A stretch of 27,276 bases of DNA. Origin: JAATGA01 sp047605605 (GTDB lineage: Bacteria; Pseudomonadota; Alphaproteobacteria; Rhodobacterales; Rhodobacteraceae). Below the pieces are notes generated by a model that ran no database searches, was not told where the DNA came from, and saw nothing but the letters and a program-made list of their open reading frames with translations. Position numbers and translations under genes: made by a program. Location of the stretch: the NCBI GenBank assembly GCA_047605605.1, contig JASGFG010000053.1, positions 1 through 27,276 on the forward strand. Reading direction: 5' to 3'. The stretch's first letter is position 1. Every line of letters starts with the position of its first letter. Of this stretch, positions 14,287-22,088 are shown piece by piece.

Positions 14287-15444
14287 ATGACCCTTTCCCC
14301 CCGCGAGATCCTGGACCGTCTGGTCGGGTTCCGCACCGTGTCGCGCGATTCCAACCTCGATCTGGTGGATTGGGTTCAGGATTATCTGAACGGCTTTGGC
14401 GTAACCGCGCACCGGGTCTGGAACGCCGACCGGACCAAGGCGGCGCTTTACGCGAATATCGGTCCACAAGTGGCTGGTGGCGTTGTTCTTTCCGGTCATA
14501 CGGACGTGGTTCCGGTGGACGGGCAGGCCTGGAGTTCGGACCCCTGGACCGTGACCGAACGCGAGGGGCGGCTCTACGGGCGGGGCTGCGCCGACATGAA
14601 GGGGTTCGACGCGCTGGCGCTTGCCGCCGTGCCGCTGGCGCTGAAGGCCGGGGTGAAGCGCCCGCTTCAGATCGCGCTGTCCTATGACGAGGAACTGGGC
14701 TGCACGGGCGCGCCCCCGATGATCGCCGAAATGGCGCGGACCCTGCCGAAAGCCGCCGCCGTGGTGGTGGGCGAGCCGTCGAGTATGCGGCTGGTCAACG
14801 GCCACAAGGGCGGCCACGGGTTGCGCATCGACGTGACCGGATACGAGGTCCATTCCTCGCTGATGCATACCGGCGTCAATGCGATCATGCTGGGGGCGAA
14901 ACTGATCGACTGGGCCAACCGGGTGAATGCCGAGAACCGGGCCAAGCCGGTGACGCCCTTGGCCGGTCTGTTCGATCCGTCCTGGACCACCGCCCATGTC
15001 GGCACCATCCGCGGCGGCACGGCCGGCAACATCACCGCCGGGCATTGCACCTTCGACTTCGGCTTCCGCGTCGTGCCGGGCGAAAGGGACACCGACTGGC
15101 TGGCCCGCGCCGAGGCCGAGATCGCCCGTCTGGACGCCGAGGCCAAGGCCATCCGCCCCGAAGCCGGCGTCGCGCGCGAGATTGTCTTTCACGTCCCCCC
15201 GCTGGTGCCCGAGGAAAACGGCGCGGCCGAGGCGCTGATCCGCCGGCTGATCGGCGACAACGGCCGCATGGTGGTGAGTTACGGCACCGAGGCCGGCCAG
15301 TTCCAGGCCGAGGGCTATTCCGCCGCGGTCTGCGGCCCCGGCGACATCGCCCAGGCCCACCAGCCCGACGAATGGATCGCCGTCGCCCAGTTTGAACAGG
15401 GCTGGCGCTTCATGGAAAATCTGATCGCGGAGCTTGCGGCATGA
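14287..15444 (+). CDS. M20 metallopeptidase, acetylornithine deacetylase (ArgE)-like
   Basis: This is a zinc-dependent amidohydrolase of 385 aa, the usual ArgE/DapE length. Metal and catalytic residues are visible: GHTDVVP (His71 and Asp73), CADMKG (bridging Asp103), the catalytic pair Glu135-Glu136 in YDEELGCTGA, a later metal ligand Glu in VVVGEPSSM, and the distal His in AHQPDEW. A dimerisation/lid domain lies between about 180 and 290. The closest textbook name is N-acetylornithine deacetylase, but the gene follows the ABC ATPase by 3 nt and overlaps an FAD oxidoreductase by ATGA. I therefore infer deacylation or peptide cleavage of the imported compound rather than arginine biosynthesis. 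The ribosome binding site (CAGGACTGAG) overlaps the ATPase stop. Confidence 0.9.
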   Translation: MTLSPREILDRLVGFRTVSRDSNLDLVDWVQDYLNGFGVTAHRVWNADRTKAALYANIGPQVAGGVVLSGHTDVVPVDGQAWSSDPWTVTEREGRLYGRGCADMKGFDALALAAVPLALKAGVKRPLQIALSYDEELGCTGAPPMIAEMARTLPKAAAVVVGEPSSMRLVNGHKGGHGLRIDVTGYEVHSSLMHTGVNAIMLGAKLIDWANRVNAENRAKPVTPLAGLFDPSWTTAHVGTIRGGTAGNITAGHCTFDFGFRVVPGERDTDWLARAEAEIARLDAEAKAIRPEAGVAREIVFHVPPLVPEENGAAEALIRRLIGDNGRMVVSYGTEAGQFQAEGYSAAVCGPGDIAQAHQPDEWIAVAQFEQGWRFMENLIAELAA

Positions 15445-16763
15445 CCTTCCCCATCACCGAAGCCTCTCCCGTCCGGTTCGCGGGTGCCTTGCCCGATGCC
15501 TGCGACGTGGTGGTGGTGGGCGGCGGCATCATCGGGGTGATGACCGCGTGGTTTCTGGCCGAACAGGGTCAGCGCGTCACCCTTTGCGAAAAGGGCCGGA
15601 TTGCGGGCGAACAATCGTCGCGCAACTGGGGCTGGATCCGCCAGCAAGGCCGCGACTACGGCGAACTGCCCATCGTGATGGAGGCGTTGCGCATCTGGGA
15701 GGGTCTGGCACAGCGCCTGCCGCAGATCGGCTTTCGCCGGCGGGGGGTGCTTTACCCCTGCAACGACGAAAAGGAAATCGCCGCGCGCGAGGACTGGCTG
15801 GCAGGCGCCAGGCCCTTTGGCGTCGACAGCCGGATGCTTTCGGGGGCAGAGACGGCGGAACTGACCGGCGCGACCGTCTGGAAAGGCGCGCTTTACACCC
15901 CGTCGGATGCGATGGCAGAACCCTGGGTGACGGTTCCCGCCCTTGCAGGGCTGCTGTCCGACCGGGTGGCCATCCGCGAGAATTGCGCCGTCCGGGCGCT
16001 GGACATTGCGGCGGGGCGGGTTGCCGGGGTGATCACCGAACAGGGTCGCATCCGCGCCGACAGGGTGGTCGTCGCAGGGGGCGCCTGGACCTCGCTGCTG
16101 CTGCGCGCGCACGGGGTGATGATCCCGCAGCTGTCGGTCCTGTCCTCGGTCGCCCGCACCGCACCGATGGACATGGCCTACGAGGGAGGGCTGTCCGACG
16201 CGGGCTTTTCCTACCGCCGCCGCGCCGATGGCGGGCTGTCGCTGGCGGGGGCGAGCCACGGGTTCTTCATCGGTCCCGATGCCTTCCGGCATTTCTTCAA
16301 ATACCTTCCGGTGCTGAAGCACGAACGCGGCAGCCAGTTCCGGCCGATGGCGCCCAGGGGCTATCCCGATGCCTGGGGCACCCCGCGCCGCTGGTCGCTC
16401 GACACGCCGTCCCCGTTCGAGGCGATCCGCATCCTGAACCCCGCGCCGAACCTGCGCACGCTGGACCTCGCCGCCGCGGCCTTCGCCAGGGCTTTCCCGC
16501 AGGCGGGCAAGCCGCGGCTGGAAACCACCTGGGCCGGGATGATCGACACGATGCCCGATGTGGTGCCGGTCGTGGATCATGCGCCGATCCCCGGCCTGAC
16601 CATTGCGACCGGCATGGCGGGCCACGGCTTTGGCATCGGCCCCGGCATGGGCCGCGTCACCGCCGATCTGGTGATGGGCAGGGCCCCCGGCCATGACCTG
16701 AGCCGCTTCCGCTTTGCCCGCTTTTCGGATGGCAGCCCGATCGTGCCCGGCCCCGCGCTCTGA
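15441..16763 (+). CDS. FAD-dependent amine/amino-acid oxidoreductase (DadA/DAO superfamily)
   Basis: This 440-aa flavoenzyme belongs to the D-amino-acid oxidase/glycine oxidase superfamily. The FAD-binding Rossmann motif VVVVGGGIIGVMTAWFLAEQG is at about residues 15-35, followed by an acidic residue in TLCEKG. The distinctive next block is EQSSRNWGWIRQQGRDYGEL, and the C-terminal flavin motif is ATGMAGHGFGIGPGMGR. It starts at the ATGA overlap with the M20 gene, a tight translational coupling. Such enzymes oxidise the C-N bond of amino acids or secondary amines, releasing a keto acid or aldehyde. In this locus it would oxidise the product freed by the M20 enzyme (inference). The exact substrate, and whether the electron acceptor is oxygen or the quinone pool, cannot be read from sequence. 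Confidence 0.88.
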   Translation: MTFPITEASPVRFAGALPDACDVVVVGGGIIGVMTAWFLAEQGQRVTLCEKGRIAGEQSSRNWGWIRQQGRDYGELPIVMEALRIWEGLAQRLPQIGFRRRGVLYPCNDEKEIAAREDWLAGARPFGVDSRMLSGAETAELTGATVWKGALYTPSDAMAEPWVTVPALAGLLSDRVAIRENCAVRALDIAAGRVAGVITEQGRIRADRVVVAGGAWTSLLLRAHGVMIPQLSVLSSVARTAPMDMAYEGGLSDAGFSYRRRADGGLSLAGASHGFFIGPDAFRHFFKYLPVLKHERGSQFRPMAPRGYPDAWGTPRRWSLDTPSPFEAIRILNPAPNLRTLDLAAAAFARAFPQAGKPRLETTWAGMIDTMPDVVPVVDHAPIPGLTIATGMAGHGFGIGPGMGRVTADLVMGRAPGHDLSRFRFARFSDGSPIVPGPAL

Positions 16764-16808
16764 CGCATCGCCCTGGCCCCTAGCCTTGGCCCCCCGCCTT
16801 CCGGTTGC

Positions 16809-16861
16809 TTCATCCTCTTTGCATAAATATCCTCGGGGGTGCGGGGGCAGACAGCCCCCGC
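16809..16861 (+). repeat. Intergenic repeat module with hairpin, copy 2
   Basis: TTCATCCTCTTTGC then AAATATCCTCGGGGG is followed directly by GCGGGGGC-AGACA-GCCCCCGC, a perfect 8-bp stem at 16841-16861. The left part matches copy 1 at 8371 except for two bases, and the AGACA loop is identical. It lies 45 nt after the FAD-oxidoreductase stop and ~110 nt before guaB, where it can serve as the terminator of the rightward ABC unit. Confidence 0.7.
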
Positions 16862-16971
16862 GCAACGCAGGCCGCCTCGCGCCGCACTTTCCCCCTTGCG
16901 CTCCTGCGCCGCCCGTGAAACAGGGAACCGCCAAACGATCACTCCCCCGTCCGCCCATTCAGGAGGCTCCC

Positions 16972-18420
16972 ATGGAGATTCGCGAGGCTCTTACCTTCGA
17001 TGACGTTCTGCTGGTTCCTGCGGCCTCCAGCGTCCTGCCGTCCGATGCCGATACCTCGACATTCGTGACGAAATCGGTGCGGATGAACATCCCGCTTCTG
17101 TCCAGCGCCATGGATACCGTGACCGAAGGGCGCATGGCCATCGCCATGGCTCAGGCGGGCGGGATCGGCGTCATCCACCGCAACCTCGACACCGAGGCGC
17201 AGGCGCGCGAGGTTTCCCGCGTGAAGCGGTTCGAATCGGGCGTCGTCTATGCGCCGATCACCCTGCGCGCCGACCAGACCCTGGCCGATGCCAAGGAGCT
17301 GATGGAGCGGTATAATATCACGGGCTTTCCGGTGGTGGACGGCGACAACCGCGTCGTCGGCATCGTGACGAACCGCGACATGCGCTTTGCCTCCGACGAC
17401 AAGACGCCGGTTTCGGTGATGATGACCTCGGACAACCTCGCCCTGCTGAAAGAGCCGGTGGACCGCGATCAGGCGATCAGCCTGATGAAGGCGCGGCGGA
17501 TCGAAAAGCTGCTGGTGACGGATGGCCGCGGCAAGCTGACCGGCCTTCTGACGCTGAAGGACACCGAGAAATCGGTGCTGAACCCGCAGGCCTGCAAGGA
17601 CGAGATGGGGCGGCTGCGGGTCGCCGCCGCCTCGACCGTGGGCGATGCGGGGTTTGAACGCAGCGCCGCGCTGATCGAGGCGGGGGTGGATTTGGTGGTG
17701 ATCGACACCGCCCATGGCCATTCCGAAGGCGTGGCCCGCGCGGTGGAACGCATCAAGAAGCTGTCGAACAAAGTGCAGGTGGTGGCGGGCAACGTCGCCA
17801 CCGCCTCGGCCACGCGGGCGCTGATCGACGCGGGCGCCGATGCGGTCAAGGTCGGGATCGGTCCGGGCTCGATCTGCACCACGCGCATCGTCGCGGGCGT
17901 CGGCGTGCCGCAGCTGACCGCGATCATGGATGCGGCGGGCGCGGCGGGCGACGTGCCGGTCATCGCCGACGGCGGCATCAAATATTCCGGCGATTTCGCC
18001 AAGGCCATTGCCGCGGGCGCCTCCTGCGCCATGGTCGGCAGCGCCATCGCCGGCACCGAGGAATCCCCCGGCGAGGTGATCCTGTGGAATGGCCGGTCGT
18101 TCAAGGCCTATCGCGGCATGGGCTCGCTGGGTGCCATGGCCCGCGGCTCGGCCGACCGCTATTTCCAGAAGGACGCCGCCTCGGACAAGCTGGTGCCCGA
18201 GGGGATCGAGGGTCAGGTGCCCTACAAGGGCCCCGTGGCGACCGTGCTGCACCAGATGGTCGGCGGCCTGCGCGCCGCCATGGGCTATACCGGCAACCGC
18301 ACCGTGGCCGAGATGCGCGAAAACTGCGAATTCGTGCGCATCACCGGGGCGGGGTTGAAGGAATCCCACGTCCATGACGTGCAGATCACCCGCGAAAGCC
18401 CGAACTACCGGGCGGGCTGA
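16972..18420 (+). CDS. guaB: IMP dehydrogenase
   Basis: This enzyme catalyses the NAD+-dependent oxidation of IMP to XMP, the committed step of guanine nucleotide synthesis, in the cytosol. The protein is 482 aa, close to the bacterial standard. The TIM barrel opens with REALTFDDVLLVP and is interrupted by two CBS domains (about residues 95-205, including ITGFPVVDGDNRVVGIVTNRD). The active-site loop GPGSICTTRIVAGVGVPQ places the catalytic Cys at 302, and the IMP-binding DGGIKYSGD and the flap region with YRGMGSLGAM follow. The ATG at 16972 has a near-perfect AGGAGG 5 nt upstream, which decides the start over in-frame upstream codons. An rRNA methyltransferase gene begins 6 nt after the stop. 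Confidence 0.97.
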   Translation: MEIREALTFDDVLLVPAASSVLPSDADTSTFVTKSVRMNIPLLSSAMDTVTEGRMAIAMAQAGGIGVIHRNLDTEAQAREVSRVKRFESGVVYAPITLRADQTLADAKELMERYNITGFPVVDGDNRVVGIVTNRDMRFASDDKTPVSVMMTSDNLALLKEPVDRDQAISLMKARRIEKLLVTDGRGKLTGLLTLKDTEKSVLNPQACKDEMGRLRVAAASTVGDAGFERSAALIEAGVDLVVIDTAHGHSEGVARAVERIKKLSNKVQVVAGNVATASATRALIDAGADAVKVGIGPGSICTTRIVAGVGVPQLTAIMDAAGAAGDVPVIADGGIKYSGDFAKAIAAGASCAMVGSAIAGTEESPGEVILWNGRSFKAYRGMGSLGAMARGSADRYFQKDAASDKLVPEGIEGQVPYKGPVATVLHQMVGGLRAAMGYTGNRTVAEMRENCEFVRITGAGLKESHVHDVQITRESPNYRAG

Positions 18421-18426
18421 CCGCCG

Positions 18427-19578
18427 ATGACGCCGGCCGCGCGCCTGTCCGCCGCCATCGCGGTGCTGGACCGCATCCTTGCGGGCGAGGGGGCCGAACA
18501 GGCCCTGACCGGCTGGGGCCGGGCCAGCCGCTTTGCCGGATCGGGCGACCGGGCGGCGGTCCGCGATCTGGTGTTCGACGCACTGCGCTGCCGGCGCAGT
18601 TTCGCGGCGCTTGGTGGCGGATTGACCGGGCGGGGACTGATCCTTGGCGGCTTGCGCGAGGCCGGGGCGGATGTCTCTGCCCTGTTCACGGGCGAGGGCC
18701 ATGCGCCCCCTCCCGTTGCGCCGGATGAGGGGGGGCATCCGCCCGAGGGCAACGAGGCGCTGGATTGCCCCGACTGGCTGGTCCCGCCTCTGGCTGCCTC
18801 GCTGGGCGAGGATTTCGCGCCCGTCCTTCGCGCCATGCGCCACCGCGCCCCGGTGTTTCTGCGCGTGAACGCCGCGCGCTGCGGGGTCGCAGAGGCGGGC
18901 GCTGCCCTCGCAGCCGACGGAATTTCAACACGCCCGGTTTCCGGCGTGAACTTCGCGCTGGAAGTCACTGAAAACGCAAGGAAGATACAATCCTCCCGTG
19001 CCTATGCCGATGGTCTGGTGGAGCTTCAGGATGCGGCCTCGCAGGCGGTGGTCGAGGGTTTGCCGCTGTCCGACGGGATGAAGGTTCTGGATTATTGCGC
19101 CGGGGGCGGCGGCAAGACTTTGGCCATGGCCGCCCGCGCCAGGCTGCGGCTTTTCGCCCATGATGCCGCGCCGGGGCGGATGCGCGATCTTCCCGCCCGC
19201 GCGACGCGGGCCGGGGCGCGGGTCACGCTTTGCGAAAATCCTGACAGGTCAGCGCCTTACGATCTGATTTTGGCGGATGCCCCCTGTTCCGGCTCGGGCA
19301 GCTGGCGCCGCGATCCGCAAGGCAAATGGGCGCTGACCCCGGCGCGTGTTGCCGAACTGACGACGATTCAGGCCGGAATACTGGACCGGATCGGACCGAT
19401 GGTCGCCCCCGGGGGCTGGCTCGGCTATGCGACATGTTCTCTGCTGGATGTGGAAAATGCCTCTCAGATCAAGGCGTTCCAGTCCCGCACGCCAGGCTGG
19501 ACGCTGGCGGCGCAGCACCGGTTTACGCCGCTGACGGGCGGCGACGGATTCTTTCTTGCCCTGTTACGAAGAAATTGA
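18427..19578 (+). CDS. rsmB: RsmB/Sun/NOL1-family rRNA cytosine-C5 methyltransferase
   Basis: This SAM-dependent enzyme belongs to the Sun/RsmB family, which in E. coli methylates C967 of 16S rRNA. The 383-aa protein has an N-terminal NusB-like helical region (about residues 1-100, with RAAVRDLVFDALRCRRSFAALG) and a C-terminal Rossmann domain. Motif I is VLDYCAGGGGKTLAMA near 220-235. Motif IV is DAPCSGSGSWRRDP with Cys287. Motif VI is ATCSLLDVEN with the expected nucleophile Cys337. It is somewhat shorter than the ~430-aa E. coli protein. The start lies 6 nt after guaB with only a weak ribosome binding site, so expression probably depends on coupling to guaB. The exact rRNA target is inferred from family only. 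Confidence 0.88.
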   Translation: MTPAARLSAAIAVLDRILAGEGAEQALTGWGRASRFAGSGDRAAVRDLVFDALRCRRSFAALGGGLTGRGLILGGLREAGADVSALFTGEGHAPPPVAPDEGGHPPEGNEALDCPDWLVPPLAASLGEDFAPVLRAMRHRAPVFLRVNAARCGVAEAGAALAADGISTRPVSGVNFALEVTENARKIQSSRAYADGLVELQDAASQAVVEGLPLSDGMKVLDYCAGGGGKTLAMAARARLRLFAHDAAPGRMRDLPARATRAGARVTLCENPDRSAPYDLILADAPCSGSGSWRRDPQGKWALTPARVAELTTIQAGILDRIGPMVAPGGWLGYATCSLLDVENASQIKAFQSRTPGWTLAAQHRFTPLTGGDGFFLALLRRN

Positions 19579-19628
19579 TCCATTCGCGCCACAACCTGGA
19601 GATGTTTTCGCCAGTTTCCCGGTGTGAG

Positions 19629-19663
19629 TTAAGAGGGGATTAAGAATTTCCCCGCCCTATGAA
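19629..19663 (+). promoter_or_regulatory. CtrA box (TTAA-N7-TTAA) and putative cckA promoter
   Basis: TTAA (19629-19632), seven bases GAGGGGA, then TTAA (19640-19643) match the full CtrA consensus exactly. A -10-like TATGAA lies at 19658-19663, 14 bp after the second half-site, so the box sits where the -35 would be, as in CtrA-activated promoters. The predicted transcript would start about 18 nt before the cckA ATG. Confidence 0.7.
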
Positions 19664-19687
19664 GGCTGGGGAATCGCTTCATGGCGG

Positions 19688-21982
19688 ATGGAAACCTTGA
19701 CGGACCTGTCTGAGATCTTTGGCAAGGCGCGGATTCTTTCGGCGCAAAGCCGGATACTTCTGGCCATGGCGCTGGCCTGCACGATGGCCTCGCTGCTGTC
19801 TGCGACCGAACCGTCGCGGTTGGGCTTTCTTGCCGGAACGGTGACGTTTCTCGCCATGATTGCTGCATTGCGGATGGGGCGGCTGTTCGACCGCTGGCGT
19901 GACCGACGCAGGGCAAGGGGCCTTGCGCTGTTGACCGCCTTTGACGCATCTCCCTGTTTCACCACCGACGGGATGGGGCAGATCAGGTATCGGAACTCCG
20001 CGGCCGAGGCGCGGTTCGGACTGACCGCCTCGACGCTGGTGTCGGCGATGCAGGACCATTTCGCCAGCCCTTCGGCCGTGCTTTACCGCCTCCAGACCCG
20101 CGCCGGAACCCAAGGCTCGGCGCGAGAGGATGTGGTGACGCGCCGCGGCCACCTGCGCCTGTCCGCGCATCGTGTTGCCGCGGGCCGCTTCCTCTGGCGG
20201 ATGGAGGAGTTTCATGACCGCGGCGGACAGGGGCGCGGGGCCGAGACCTTGAGCCTGCCGATGCTGGTGGCGAACAAGGCCGGCGTGGTGCTTTTCACCA
20301 ATGAGGCCATGCGCCGCCTGCTGGGCGGCCGGCCAAAGCGGCTGGACCGCGTGTTTGCCAATCCGGTGCTCCATTCGGGCGAGGAGGTGGAAGTTGCCGC
20401 CGCGGCCGGTCCCGTCCGTGCCATTCTGGCCGAGGTGGAAGGGGTGGGCGAGCGGCGCGAGATCTATCTGCTGCCCGTCGCCGACCGGGGCGACGAGGAT
20501 GCCGTTCTGGCCGATTTTGAACATGTTCCCGTCGCGCTGATGCGTTTTTCATCCGACGGAACGCTGCGTGCCGCCAATCGGGCGGCACGGGAAATCGCGG
20601 GTTTGCAGCCCACGGATGTCCCGATGATGCACGACCTGTTTGAAGGGCTGGGTCGTCCTGTCACCGACTGGCTGGCCGATGTGGCGGACGAGCGGAGTCC
20701 CGGCGGCACGGAAATCCTTTGCCTGCGCGGGGGCGAGGGGGAGAGTTTCATGCAGGTGACCCTGCGCCGGATGGTCGAGGCCGGCCGGCCAGGCGTTCTG
20801 GCCGTCTTGCAGGATGCGACCGCGCTCAAGACGCTGGAGGCGCAGTTCGCGCAAAGCCAGAAGATGCATGCGATCGGCCAGCTGGCAGGGGGAATCGCCC
20901 ATGATTTCAATAATCTGCTGACCGCGATTTCGGGCCATTGCGATCTGCTTCTGCTTAATCACGATCGCGACGATCCCGACTATCCCGACCTTGCTCAGAT
21001 CCATGACAATGCCAACCGTGCGGCGGCGCTTGTCGGACAGCTTCTGGCATTTTCGCGCAAACAGACCCTCAAGCCCGAGCGGTTGGACCTGCATGAAGTT
21101 CTGGCCGACCTGATCCATCTGCTCAAGCGGCTGGTGGGGGAAAGGGTGCGGTTGCAGCTTGCCCATTCGGGCGACGTGGGAACGATCCGCGCCGACAAGC
21201 GACAGCTGGAACAGGTGATCATGAACCTTGTCGTGAATGCCCGTGACGCCATGCCTGCGGGCGGCACGGTCCGGCTATCAACCGAACGCCTGACGCTGGC
21301 CGAGGAAATTACGCGCGAGGCTGCCGTCATTCCGGCGGGGGAATACGCCGTCATTCGCGTCACCGACAGCGGCGTCGGCATTCCGCCCGACCGGCTGGAA
21401 AAGATTTTCGAGCCTTTCTACACCACCAAGCGCGCCGGCGAGGGCACGGGTCTGGGCCTTTCGACGGCCTATGGCATCGTCAAACAGTCCGGCGGGTTCA
21501 TCTTCGTGGAATCGCAGCAAGGTGAGGGCACTGAATTCACGTTGATTTTCCCGATCCATTCCGGCCCTCCCGATCAGGTGGCCGCCTCCGCCCCGCGCCG
21601 CATCATGCTGCGCCAGGGAGAGGGCGTCGTGCTGCTGGTCGAGGACGAGGCGCCCGTCCGGGCCTTTGCCTCCCGCGCGCTGCGGATGCGCGGCTACACG
21701 GTGATCGAGGCCGAGAATGCCGAACAGGCGCTGGAAGCCCTGCGCGACCCGCGGCTGGAGGTCGACATTTTCGTGACGGATGTCGTGATGCCGGGAATGG
21801 ATGGCCCGTCCTGGGTGCGACAGGCGCTGGTGGATCGGCCGAATGTGAGGGTGATTTTCGTCTCGGGCTATGCCGAAGATTGCTTGCAGGAGAACCAGGC
21901 GCGGATACCCAATTCGGTTTTCCTGCCGAAACCCTTCTCGCTTTCCGATTTGGCAGAGACGGTTCAGGGGCAACTGCACTGA
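19688..21982 (+). CDS. cckA: Hybrid sensor histidine kinase CckA
   Basis: CckA is the membrane kinase/phosphatase that feeds the ChpT-CtrA phosphorelay controlling cell cycle, motility and, in Rhodobacterales, gene transfer agents. The protein is 764 aa. Two transmembrane helices lie at about residues 20-40 and 45-63, with a short loop between. PAS-like regions follow (about 80-190 and 270-380). The DHp helix reads AQSQKMHAIGQLAGGIAHDF with phospho-acceptor His405. The HATPase domain has the N box NLVVNARDAMPAGG (about 512-525), G1 DSGVGIPPDRLEKIFEPFY, and G2 GEGTGLGLSTAYGIV. The C-terminal receiver starts VVLLVEDEAPVR, with phospho-acceptor Asp698 in FVTDVVMPGMDG and the K-P-F motif near the end. 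The start ATG 19688 lacks a strong Shine-Dalgarno and is the least certain point. It is preceded by a perfect CtrA box. Confidence 0.95.
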   Translation: METLTDLSEIFGKARILSAQSRILLAMALACTMASLLSATEPSRLGFLAGTVTFLAMIAALRMGRLFDRWRDRRRARGLALLTAFDASPCFTTDGMGQIRYRNSAAEARFGLTASTLVSAMQDHFASPSAVLYRLQTRAGTQGSAREDVVTRRGHLRLSAHRVAAGRFLWRMEEFHDRGGQGRGAETLSLPMLVANKAGVVLFTNEAMRRLLGGRPKRLDRVFANPVLHSGEEVEVAAAAGPVRAILAEVEGVGERREIYLLPVADRGDEDAVLADFEHVPVALMRFSSDGTLRAANRAAREIAGLQPTDVPMMHDLFEGLGRPVTDWLADVADERSPGGTEILCLRGGEGESFMQVTLRRMVEAGRPGVLAVLQDATALKTLEAQFAQSQKMHAIGQLAGGIAHDFNNLLTAISGHCDLLLLNHDRDDPDYPDLAQIHDNANRAAALVGQLLAFSRKQTLKPERLDLHEVLADLIHLLKRLVGERVRLQLAHSGDVGTIRADKRQLEQVIMNLVVNARDAMPAGGTVRLSTERLTLAEEITREAAVIPAGEYAVIRVTDSGVGIPPDRLEKIFEPFYTTKRAGEGTGLGLSTAYGIVKQSGGFIFVESQQGEGTEFTLIFPIHSGPPDQVAASAPRRIMLRQGEGVVLLVEDEAPVRAFASRALRMRGYTVIEAENAEQALEALRDPRLEVDIFVTDVVMPGMDGPSWVRQALVDRPNVRVIFVSGYAEDCLQENQARIPNSVFLPKPFSLSDLAETVQGQLH

Positions 21983-22035
21983 CATCGCCATGTGGAGCAA
22001 TGGCGCAAAGCGGGTGCGCGAGTCGCGGGCGGGAT

Positions 22036-22083
22036 TTCTCGCCACATCCCCGAGAAGGGAAACCGCCGCATGACGGGGTTTCC
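22036..22083. terminator. Two hairpins between convergent cckA and sulfotransferase genes
   Basis: TTCTCG/CGAGAA (22036-22056, loop 9) is followed immediately by GGAAACC...GGTTTCC (22058-22083), whose stem continues as CCG/CGG after a one-base bulge. The pair fills most of the 106-bp gap between the cckA stop and the stop of the leftward gene, so it may act in both directions. No T-tract is present, hence only moderate confidence. Confidence 0.45.
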
Positions 22084-22088
22084 GCCGA

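Noticed and set aside
12229..15360. Very long open frame (about 1040 codons) on the minus strand opposite the ABC ATPase and M20 genes
   Set aside because: It is antisense to two unmistakable conserved genes and its product is a low-complexity His/Arg/Gly/Asp-rich string without family motifs. Such frames arise from high third-position GC.
19579..19687. LexA box upstream of cckA, looked for because LexA control of cckA has, to my recollection, been reported in Rhodobacter capsulatus
   Set aside because: No GTTC-N7-GTTC or GAAC-N7-GAAC is present. The nearest pattern (GTTTTCGCCAGTTTC) has the wrong spacing and half-sites.
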